6,753 nucleotides of DNA from JAIYDQ01 sp034408855 (GTDB lineage Bacteria > Planctomycetota > Planctomycetia > Pirellulales > Pirellulaceae), in contig JAWXCK010000188.1 in assembly GCA_034408855.1 (NCBI GenBank), positions 1-6,753 of the forward strand. The letters run 5' to 3'. The first letter of the stretch is position 1; the number at the start of each line of letters is the position of its first letter. Positions 1 through 5,607 of this stretch are shown piece by piece. Under the pieces are notes generated by a model. It ran no database searches. It had not been told where the DNA came from and saw only the letters and a list, made by a program, of their open reading frames with translations. The position numbers and the translations under genes were made by a program.

Positions 1-234
1 CGCGAGATCCGTCAAAAAGGCCTCGCCAAAGCGACGGTCGTTCGAGATTGGATTCAGGCGATTACGGGCGAAGACCCCGGTCCCATTCCTGACAAGTATA
101 GAATCAACAATCGCCAAGAAGAGGGGAGCTGCTGCTTTTGTGGCTATCCGCTCTACGTCGGTGATGAAGCCTTCGATTACGTCGGAGAGATGTTTTGTTC
201 TATCTATTGCTGCCGCAAAAGCCGCAATTGGTAG
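1..234 (+). CDS. C-terminal part of a protein ending in a small zinc finger (5' end outside window)
   Basis: An open frame enters from the left edge and ends at TAG 232-234, leaving 77 visible residues. The first 30 or so are basic and probably helical (start REIRQKGLAKATVV, then RDWIQAI). The tail carries C44-x2-C47-G and, 18 residues later, F-C66-S-x2-Y-C70-C71-R. This CxxCG...FCSxxCR pattern is typical of small treble-clef (TRASH/FCS/MYM-like) zinc-binding modules, which usually bind metal or nucleic acid or mediate protein contacts. The ligand pattern is seen directly; zinc binding is inferred from the families. The N-terminal body is missing, so the parent family cannot be named. No partner gene follows closely; the next plus-strand sequence is non-coding or degraded. 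Confidence 0.7.
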   Translation, partial: REIRQKGLAKATVVRDWIQAITGEDPGPIPDKYRINNRQEEGSCCFCGYPLYVGDEAFDYVGEMFCSIYCCRKSRNW

Positions 235-283
235 AGATAGGCGATAAGCAGCAAGCTTGTCCCAAAGAAGGTCCAATTCAGTG

Positions 284-427
284 ATGCACGCCACCTGGAC
301 CTTTACAATTCTTGCCGTCGCAATTTACTTCGGTGTTCTCAACCGACGCAGGCTATGTTCTCCAAAAAATCAGAATTGCCTGAGCTGGACGCATTTCGTT
401 TGCGCACGCATGACACGCCCTCAATAG
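284..427 (+). CDS. Doubtful small ORF, 47 residues, one possible membrane segment
   Basis: ATG at 284 opens a 47-codon frame ending at TAG 425-427. Residues 5-19 (WTFTILAVAIYFGVL) are hydrophobic and are followed by an NRRR stop-transfer-like cluster, so a single-pass membrane peptide is possible. A purine-rich AAGAAGG lies at 265-271, rather far from the start. The stop codon sits in the left arm of a terminator-like inverted repeat (421-480), the only contextual support. I recognise no family, and a chance ORF in a non-coding stretch between a gene end and a pseudogene is at least as likely. Confidence 0.15.
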   Translation: MHATWTFTILAVAIYFGVLNRRRLCSPKNQNCLSWTHFVCARMTRPQ

Positions 428-480
428 GTTGCACGTTGGTGGGAAAATCGGGGTGGCAAGACGGCTATTGAATTTTTTTT
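421..480 (+). terminator. Terminator-like inverted repeat followed by T8
   Basis: TCAATAG at 421-427 is the exact reverse complement of CTATTGA at 465-471. Inside it TTGC (429-432) can pair with GCAA (456-459), and a run of eight T begins at 473. The long unpaired centre makes it weaker than a classic intrinsic terminator. It would end plus-strand transcripts coming from the zinc-finger gene or the small ORF before the recombinase relic. Confidence 0.3.
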
Positions 481-519
481 GATCGGATTTCGGGGCTGGG
501 AAGCAGGGTTGAGGGAGCG

Positions 520-1121
520 AATTGGATTACAAGAGCAGTCCGAAACGGTGCGAGGCTTGAATTCATTGCAGAAAGCCAGAACGGCGTGGTGGTTTATAAA
601 GTAGACCGCCTCAGTCGCAGTTTTCTCGATTTCACCAAGACCATCGAAATCTTTGATCGTCACAAAGTGGCGTTCGTGAGCGTCACCCAAGCGTTCAACA
701 CGGCATCGTGATGGATCGATTGATCCTGAACGTGCTGCTGTCATTTGCACAGTTCGAGCGAGAAATGATCAGCGAGTGGACGGGTGACAAGATGTCGGCA
801 GCTCGTTGTACAGGCAAATGGGCTGGGGGAATTCCGATTCTGGGATACACAGTGCATAACTCGAAATTGATTGTTGATCCGCTGGAAGCCATCCGCGTCC
901 GAGAAGTCTTTGAACTCTATCCCGATCTGAAGTCATCGCGCGCAGTTGTAAAAGAGATCAACGATCGCGGCTGGCGGAAGAAGCAATGGACTACCAAGAA
1001 GGGGAGTCAGATCGGCGGTAGTGAGTTCAACAAGAACGCGATTTGCTCCCAATGGGCTGCATTATTCTTTTACCTTAAAGCCGCAGATTCATTGTCGGAC
1101 GAAACCTTCGAAATCCAATGA
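520..1121 (+). pseudogene. Degraded large serine recombinase (resolvase/invertase family)
   Basis: Pieces of a site-specific serine recombinase lie in order but in different frames. In one frame 541-708 reads VVVYKVDRLSRSFLDF, then FDRHKVAFVSVTQAFNTAS, and stops at TGA 709-711. The next frame (from 708) continues MDRLILNVLLSFAQFEREMISEW, DKMSAAR, GGIPILGY, EVFELY, a GW-KK-WTTKKG segment and FNKN. This matches the hinge of the catalytic domain and the start of the recombinase domain in the family. About 520-570 a third frame gives a faint LD...RCEA-IH trace of the N-terminal segment just before the deleted part. The tract between that trace and VVVYKVDRLSR is far too short, so a stretch of the catalytic domain is deleted. 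The catalytic serine and N-terminal RVS motif are not found, and similarity ends near 1045; the rest of the frame to 1121 looks unrelated. EREIISERT-type residues are altered to EREMISEWT. The gene is certainly inactive; it marks a past integration or inversion event. Confidence 0.8.
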
Positions 1122-1257
1122 GATAATATGTCCTGCGAAAAACGCATCGAGTTTGATGGTTTGATCCCTCGCTTCTCTCGAAAAAGTGAGTTCGCGCTCA
1201 GGCTTCCAGCACTTGCTTAGATTATTGGGCGTGGCTCAAATGGAAACATAAGCTGAG

Positions 1258-1327
1258 TGACAAAGCAAGACCTTGGCCCTTAATGACAAAGCCCAGCACT
1301 TCTTACTACTGACAAATCCATGACAAA
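1258..1327. repeat. Four TGACAAA direct repeats upstream of the nuclease-ATPase gene
   Basis: TGACAAA occurs at 1258, 1284, 1310 and 1321, i.e. with spacings of 26, 26 and 11 bp. The first two units share TGACAAAGC. The last copy overlaps the ATG at 1320. The phased arrangement immediately before the start codon fits an operator for a dimeric or oligomeric regulator or for autoregulation, but a decayed 26-bp tandem repeat without function is also possible. The rest of the 1122-1319 gap holds no gene I can support: only a 30-codon ORF from 1128 and no clear sigma70 promoter. Confidence 0.5.
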
Positions 1328-3788
1328 ACCATCCTTGATGCCACATGATCATGCTCACCAGCTGGTGGTCTCATATGGCAAGCGTGCGAGAATGAACGAA
1401 GCGGACGTCCGTCATCAAATCATTGACTCGATTTTGCATGATGTTCTCTGTTGGCCACGTTCGTCTACTCTCTGTGAAGAATACATTGCTCCAGGTTTCG
1501 CGGACTACGTGCTCTACGGAACTCGGGAACGTCGCGTAATTATTGTTGAAGCAAAAAAAGAGGGGCATTTCTTCGAACTACCAACGAATTTTGCCGGCAA
1601 TGGGTTGAAGCAGTACGTTGCAATGAAAACTCTGCTAACAAACGACGAAATCAAAACGGCGGTTACTCAAGTACGAACTTACTGCGTCGACAAGGGCTGC
1701 GAATACGCGGTCATCACGAACGGACATCAATGGATTTTTTTTCGCACTTTTTCGAAGAACAAAGATTGGACTCAGCTTCAGGCGTTCGTAGTGAATGGAC
1801 TTGGGTATTTTGAGACACACTTCACTGAGGCGGCAAAATACTTTTCTTACACTGCAATAACATCCAATGCCTCTCTGCCCGACTTGTTCGGAGAAGGCAT
1901 TGCGGATCATCGGCCTCGTTACTTCCCTAAAGAGAGAATCACAGCGTACGATCATGAAGTCCACGCAAATCGCTTAGCCCCAGTGATGCGTCCGCTGATT
2001 ATGCGATATTTTAGCCGGCTGACTTCCGGTGACTCTGACTTCATGAAGCGTTGCTATGTAAACAATAGAGAGTATCGCACGAGTGAGGCAAACGTTAAGC
2101 AGCTTATTCATGATTCGCTTTCTCCATATTTTCGAGAATACAACGTCAATGAGTTCTTTGACGATGCGGACGGTGGCGATCTAGGGCGTCGAATTGCGAG
2201 CAGTGCAAGAGAACGTGGTACTCGAGATGTCGTAGTTCTTTTTGGTGGAAAGGGATGCGGCAAGTCTACATTTGTCGATCGTCTTCTCTATCACAATCCT
2301 CCAGCCTCGATTAAGCACTTTACGCAAATCTCAATCGTCGATTTACTGGAATGCACCGAGACAAGGGAGAATATCGAGACGGAAACATGGAAACAGCTTG
2401 CTTTCAAACTGGACACCTCATCAATTCTTGATGGTTCTAGGGAAGGTCTGCTTAAACTCTTCGGCGACCGATTTTCGGTTGCAAGTCGCCAATCGCTAAC
2501 TGGACTAGATCTTCAATCTGAAGCGTATAACGTCAGATTGAATTCGTTAGTCGAGTCATGGAAAAGCGATTCTGAGTATTGTTGCGCCATGCTAGCCGAC
2601 CACTGGAAGAAAAACCGAAAAGGCGTGATTGTGGTAATTGACAATACTGACCAATTCTCGCTGGAAAATCAGGATTTCTGCTTCACACTCGCCCATCGAA
2701 TTTCCACTAAACTCGACTGCTTAGTTTTGATCTCGATGCGTGAAGAAAGATTTCATTTCTCTCGAATTCACGGGACTTTGGATGCGTTTCAAAACAGCGG
2801 CTTTCACTTGACAAGTCCAAAGCCGGAAAGTTTATTTCAAAAGCGACTTCTGTACTTGCTTCGAATTCTGTATGACACCGAACGCGTCCGCCATTCGGTG
2901 TCAGAGCTATCAAACGCTGAGGTCGAGCAAGTCAAAACAATCCTCAAGGTGTTCTTGCGTGAGTTCCGAAATGACAATTCGCATTTGGCGATATTTATAA
3001 AGGCATGTGCTCACGGAAACATGAGGCTTGCACTTGAGCTCTTTCGAGAGTTTAGTCTGTCTGGATACACCCGCGTTGACGAGATGATAAACGAACCACG
3101 CTGGACGCTACAAGTTCACCAGGTCATACGTCCAATGATGATTCCGTATCGTTTGTTTTATGATGAGCGCAAAAGCAGTATTCCGAACGTCTTTCAAATT
3201 AGATCAGAAGTTAACGGTTCACATTTTACAGGGATTCGTATCTTGAACATGCTATCGACTGGAATGAATGCGTTAAACCCAGATTACGTTCCGCTGTCCC
3301 ATCTACGAGCCTATTTCGCAGATTCATTCAATATGCTCGATGATGCCGAGAAGACGCTTGATGTTTTTTTGAAGGGTGGCGTCATTGAGTCCAACAATCG
3401 GGTCGACGAGTACAGCAATGCAATTGACAGTCTCCGCATCACTGCGTACGGGCGGTACATTCTTGAGAAATTACCTCATAACTTTTCATATCTTGATTTG
3501 GTTTGTTTGGATTGCGGCGTTCACGATCAAAGTGTCGCTAGTTCACTTGCGGACTTGGGGAATAAAGATCGTGATTTGTTTCTGGCATTCGAAAAGTTGG
3601 AAAGAGTCCAGATTCGTCTGAAGAAAGTCCGTTTCTTTCTTATGTACTTGGAAAGAGAGGAGAACATTGAGCGGGATATTTATGATCTAGACACTCGCGA
3701 CCCCAGAGTAATGCCCACGATTTTGACGAGTTATGCGCTCGACGAAGCAAGGGTCTTAAAAAGTGCTAAAAAAAATTACGGCGAGTAG
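1320..3788 (+). CDS. HsdR-N-like PD-(D/E)XK nuclease fused to a P-loop (AAA+/STAND-like) ATPase
   Basis: The product is an 822-residue, probably cytosolic protein. Residues 30-145 show the type I restriction HsdR-N-like nuclease pattern: E54 in EEYIAPG, D62 in FADYVL, the E77-A-K79 catalytic signature in IIVEAKKEG, then a Q117-x3-Y121 motif and AVITNG-x2-W (130-138). Residues 304-317 form a beta strand and Walker A loop, GGKGCGKST. Residues 436-444 (VIVVIDNTD) are a Walker B with D441 and D444. LVLISMREER (468-477) resembles the sensor strand and arginine region of Orc/Cdc6- and STAND-type ATPases. The C-terminal half is helical; about 630-720 looks like a winged helix. Nuclease plus regulatory ATPase in one chain is the build of several anti-phage proteins, so defence by nucleic-acid cleavage after ATPase-controlled activation is my inference; plasmid or mobile-element maintenance is the alternative. 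ATG 1320 is preferred because an in-frame TGA lies at 1284 with no other start between; ATG 1338 is possible. No good ribosome binding site is seen. The gene stands alone: no tightly coupled neighbour, and 306 bp to the next start. Confidence 0.88.
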   Translation: MTKPSLMPHDHAHQLVVSYGKRARMNEADVRHQIIDSILHDVLCWPRSSTLCEEYIAPGFADYVLYGTRERRVIIVEAKKEGHFFELPTNFAGNGLKQYVAMKTLLTNDEIKTAVTQVRTYCVDKGCEYAVITNGHQWIFFRTFSKNKDWTQLQAFVVNGLGYFETHFTEAAKYFSYTAITSNASLPDLFGEGIADHRPRYFPKERITAYDHEVHANRLAPVMRPLIMRYFSRLTSGDSDFMKRCYVNNREYRTSEANVKQLIHDSLSPYFREYNVNEFFDDADGGDLGRRIASSARERGTRDVVVLFGGKGCGKSTFVDRLLYHNPPASIKHFTQISIVDLLECTETRENIETETWKQLAFKLDTSSILDGSREGLLKLFGDRFSVASRQSLTGLDLQSEAYNVRLNSLVESWKSDSEYCCAMLADHWKKNRKGVIVVIDNTDQFSLENQDFCFTLAHRISTKLDCLVLISMREERFHFSRIHGTLDAFQNSGFHLTSPKPESLFQKRLLYLLRILYDTERVRHSVSELSNAEVEQVKTILKVFLREFRNDNSHLAIFIKACAHGNMRLALELFREFSLSGYTRVDEMINEPRWTLQVHQVIRPMMIPYRLFYDERKSSIPNVFQIRSEVNGSHFTGIRILNMLSTGMNALNPDYVPLSHLRAYFADSFNMLDDAEKTLDVFLKGGVIESNNRVDEYSNAIDSLRITAYGRYILEKLPHNFSYLDLVCLDCGVHDQSVASSLADLGNKDRDLFLAFEKLERVQIRLKKVRFFLMYLEREENIERDIYDLDTRDPRVMPTILTSYALDEARVLKSAKKNYGE

Positions 3789-3896
3789 AAAACCGATCTT
3801 AATCAGCATCAAACCGACATTCGGTGGCAATGGGGCAACAGTATTACAACGAGCATTGAGAAGGAAGAGCGGGCGCGATGGGAATAGGGGATTGTA

Positions 3897-4002
3897 ACCT
3901 CGGCTAGCTTGGATTCTACCACGGCGTCAAGGTCCGCCGTTCTCGCTGCTCTCCGAGCGGCTGCTGCTTCGCTGTGCGAAGACTCCACCTTGACTTGCCG
4001 TG
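3897..4002. repeat. 106-bp structured repeat, copy 1 (three-way-junction fold)
   Basis: This copy is identical to 4798-4903 at 99 of 106 positions by my count, with no indels. Left arm CACGGCGTCAAGGT (3920-3933) pairs with right arm ACCTTGACTTGCCGTG (3987-4002), leaving a 2-nt bulge. Inside are two hairpins: GCCG-TT-CTCG (3936-3945) with CGAGCGGC (3954-3961), and CTTCGC (3967-3972) with GCGAAG (3976-3981) around a 3-nt loop. Most differences between copies fall in loops or flanks rather than in the stems. It ends 92 nt before the start of the 179-residue gene. It may be a structured leader, a cassette boundary or a miniature mobile element. Confidence 0.85.
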
Positions 4003-4082
4003 ATGACCTATCGGCAAGGCCATCGGTAGGTAGTACTTGGCTCAAGACTTCGCTCAGTACCGAGAGCGAAGGCATTCGTATC

Positions 4083-4087
4083 AAGGA
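4083..4087 (+). promoter_or_regulatory. Ribosome binding site that fixes the start at 4095
   Basis: AAGGA lies 7 nt before ATG 4095. The frame is open further upstream, to a TTG at 3909 inside the structured repeat. The upstream peptide is only a translation of that repeat, so this site decides the start. Confidence 0.6.
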
Positions 4088-4094
4088 AAAGCTT

Positions 4095-4634
4095 ATGTCA
4101 TTGACTATAACTGAAAAGAACCATTGGAAAGAACGCATTTCGAATAAAATCAAAAGTGCAATTAATGGGCTACTTGCTGAACACGATCCGACATTCATTG
4201 GTCGGATCGAGCAAGAGGCAAAGGCTCGTGCTCTTGAGCTACTTAGCATCGTCGAACCTTACCGTCGATTAGACGAGATTCAGGAGGCGATCAAGGCGTT
4301 GGATACAGAGCAGACTCAGGTAACCTTTCAACTTGAGCGAACATTGAATCCGTCGGCTGGCAATCCGTATAGTCGGTACGAGTCAATGAACCGCGTCGAT
4401 CGAGTTATTCAAGAACGGCAGGATCTCATTAAGAAGCAACTTCTCAATGCATCTCCATTGGGAAGGAAAATTTATTTACTCGAACGAGAACAAGAAGAGC
4501 TTCTCGATACGCTTTGGTTGGCAACCTCATCCTTGCAAATAAAAAGTCTATGGAATCAAGTCGGCTTGTTGTTGGAGCAGCCACTAACGGAATTGCAATC
4601 GAATACTCTTCAATCGGTGGATGAAACGAACTAA
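4095..4634 (+). CDS. Helical, coiled-coil-like protein of unknown function (179 residues)
   Basis: I do not recognise the family. The sequence is highly charged and almost entirely predicted helix, with heptad-like stretches at about residues 35-82 (IGRIEQEAKARALELL and onwards) and 95-145 (VDRVIQERQDLIKKQLL, LLEREQEELLDTL). A short break with N, P and G lies near 85-93. There is no signal peptide, membrane segment, cysteine cluster or nucleotide-binding motif. That suits a soluble oligomeric or partner-binding protein. The gene is flanked by the two copies of the 106-bp repeat and ends just before a strong intrinsic terminator, so it looks like a self-contained module. It is in the same direction as the nuclease-ATPase but separated from it by 306 bp, so any functional link is speculative. 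Confidence 0.75.
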   Translation: MSLTITEKNHWKERISNKIKSAINGLLAEHDPTFIGRIEQEAKARALELLSIVEPYRRLDEIQEAIKALDTEQTQVTFQLERTLNPSAGNPYSRYESMNRVDRVIQERQDLIKKQLLNASPLGRKIYLLEREQEELLDTLWLATSSLQIKSLWNQVGLLLEQPLTELQSNTLQSVDETN

Positions 4635-4651
4635 CCACTGGCTTAGCAGTA

Positions 4652-4692
4652 AGGGACGCTTGGCAATACTTTGCTAGGCGTCCCTTTTTTTT
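4652..4692 (+). terminator. Intrinsic terminator of the 179-residue gene
   Basis: AGGGACGC (4652-4659) pairs with GCGTCCCT (4678-4685). The stem continues through 4660-4666 with 4671-4677 (two G-T wobbles) to a 4-nt loop TACT, and a run of eight T (4685-4692) follows. It lies 17 nt after the stop codon, so the RadC-like gene downstream must have its own promoter. Confidence 0.92.
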
Positions 4693-4797
4693 CGCGGCGA
4701 TAGTGTACGTCATTCTCTCGCATCGACTGCATGAAGCCTACGAACGCTATAAGGTGTTGGCGCTTATGCTTTCGAAGAACGGGGGGTGAAGAACACG

Positions 4798-4903
4798 ACC
4801 TCGGCTGGTTTGGATTTTACCACGGCGTCAAGGTCCGCCGTTCTCGCTGCGCTGCGAGCGGCTGCTGCTTCGCTTTGCGAAGGCTCCACCTTGACTTGCC
4901 GTG
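4798..4903. repeat. 106-bp structured repeat, copy 2
   Basis: Second copy of the element at 3897-4002, in the same orientation, offset 901 bp. Outer stem arms are 4821-4834 and 4888-4903. The first inner hairpin is better formed here (CTCGC 4843-4847 with GCGAG 4854-4858), and the second is CTTCGC 4868-4873 with GCGAAG 4877-4882 around TTT. A patch GCCATCGG is shared beyond the core (4919-4926 here, 4019-4026 in copy 1), so the duplicated unit was once longer. It ends 87 nt before the RadC-like start. Together with the terminator it fills most of the 356-bp gap 4635-4990, in which I see no gene. Confidence 0.85.
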
Positions 4904-4981
4904 CTGTCAGTCGAATGAGCCATCGGGCTAGGTGATCAATGACGGTCGTCCTAGTCTAACGAGGGCGTTATCCAACTTAGC

Positions 4982-4987
4982 AGGAGG
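4982..4987 (+). promoter_or_regulatory. Strong Shine-Dalgarno of the RadC-like gene
   Basis: AGGAGG is followed by only 3 nt before ATG 4991. It is the best Shine-Dalgarno in the window, although the spacing is shorter than usual. It supports the chosen start. Confidence 0.6.
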
Positions 4988-4990
4988 CCT

Positions 4991-5470
4991 ATGACCAAGA
5001 AAACAAAGCAGAATTCAGACCGACGAATTGACGATCGCTTTATCCGCGAGGTGCGAGTCAACTACCTGACGACGACTTCAAGAAAATTTAAGATCTCCGA
5101 ACCCGAGGATGTTGCCGAATTCGTGCGCTCGATCCTCGTGGATAACAGCCGGGAGCAGTTTGTTGCACTCTATCTAGATGCATCCCATAGCGTCGCATCG
5201 TACTCGATAATCTCGATCGGAAGCGCAAATCAAGCAACGGTTCATCCTCGCGAGATATTTCAGCGGGCCGTTCTGATAGGAGCAATAGCGATCACGATTG
5301 CACATAATCATCCTTCGGACAGCTTGACGCCGAGCAATCAAGATATCGCTCTGACCAAGAGTGTCAAAGAGTGCGGCAATATACTTGGAATAGCGATTCT
5401 CGATCATGTGATCGTTTCTAGCACTTCACATGTTTCCCTTCGGATGACGACAGACCTTTGGAACTCTTGA
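4991..5470 (+). CDS. radC: RadC-like JAB/MPN+ domain protein
   Basis: A 159-residue protein carrying the RadC JAB domain. E55 lies in NSREQFVALYLD; then come a GSANQATVHPREIFQRAV segment and the metal-binding signature H105-N-H107-P-S with S115-x2-D118, giving the full E...HxH-x7-S-x2-D set of a zinc metallo-hydrolase. Housekeeping RadC is longer (about 225 residues) and starts with a helix-hairpin-helix region. This short form lacks it and resembles the versions found on phages, plasmids and islands, whose biochemical role is unsettled; a DNA-repair role for the name RadC is not well supported. The residue after HNHPS is usually glycine but is aspartate (D110) here. The gene is preceded by repeat copy 2 and converges with the M41-like gene. 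Confidence 0.9.
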   Translation: MTKKTKQNSDRRIDDRFIREVRVNYLTTTSRKFKISEPEDVAEFVRSILVDNSREQFVALYLDASHSVASYSIISIGSANQATVHPREIFQRAVLIGAIAITIAHNHPSDSLTPSNQDIALTKSVKECGNILGIAILDHVIVSSTSHVSLRMTTDLWNS

Positions 5471-5494
5471 TGATCCCATCGAATCTCGCCAATA

Positions 5495-5539
5495 TTGGGC
5501 TCCATCGGTACCAAGCCCAAGGCGGCGATAGCTCGCCGC
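5495..5539. other. Two adjacent hairpins between convergent genes
   Basis: TTGGGCT (5495-5501) pairs with AGCCCAA (5514-5520). Directly after it GCGGCGA (5522-5528) pairs with TCGCCGC (5533-5539) over a 4-nt loop. They lie just past the RadC-like stop and before the end of the opposing gene. Neither is followed by a T-run on either strand, so classic intrinsic termination is not shown; transcript-end protection or factor-assisted termination is possible. Confidence 0.4.
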
Positions 5540-5607
5540 AAAACTGTTGGCGAAGTCGTGGTGAGCATTCCAAGCCGATTCCGCTCTTGTATTTACAGGC
5601 TTCACAA

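Noticed and set aside
1128..1220. 30-codon ORF after the recombinase relic, perhaps its C-terminal remnant
   Set aside because: I could not align it convincingly with the recombinase C-terminal domain, and it is too short to support alone.
3813..3825. Hairpin ACCGA-CAT-TCGGT after the nuclease-ATPase stop as a terminator
   Set aside because: The stem is only 5 bp and no T-run follows.
3909..4094. N-terminal extension of the 179-residue protein starting at TTG 3909
   Set aside because: These 62 codons are a translation of the structured repeat and its flank, which is repeated elsewhere in a different gene context. ATG 4095 has a well-spaced AAGGA.
4891..4919. Promoter inside repeat copy 2 (TTGACT as a -35 box)
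   Set aside because: At 17-bp spacing the -10 position reads AATGAG, and the equivalent position in copy 1 reads GGCAAG; neither resembles TATAAT.
4731..4931. 66-residue plus-strand ORF over repeat copy 2
   Set aside because: It is a translation of the structured repeat in another frame, with no ribosome binding site and a cysteine/arginine-rich low-quality sequence.
4928..4954. Inverted repeat CTAGG...CCTAG in the leader of the RadC-like gene
   Set aside because: The exact arms are 5 bp with a 17-nt spacer and only an imperfect inner extension, and copy 1 has no counterpart; it may be chance.
4741..4973. Possible integron attC site: GTCTAAC at 4954-4960, with AACGC near 4743 and GCGTT near 4966 around repeat copy 2
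   Set aside because: The inverse-core-like GTCTAAC has no matching GTTRRRY partner, the second-core arms do not pair, and the span of about 230 bp is too long. Copy 1 has no equivalent ends, and no integrase gene is present.
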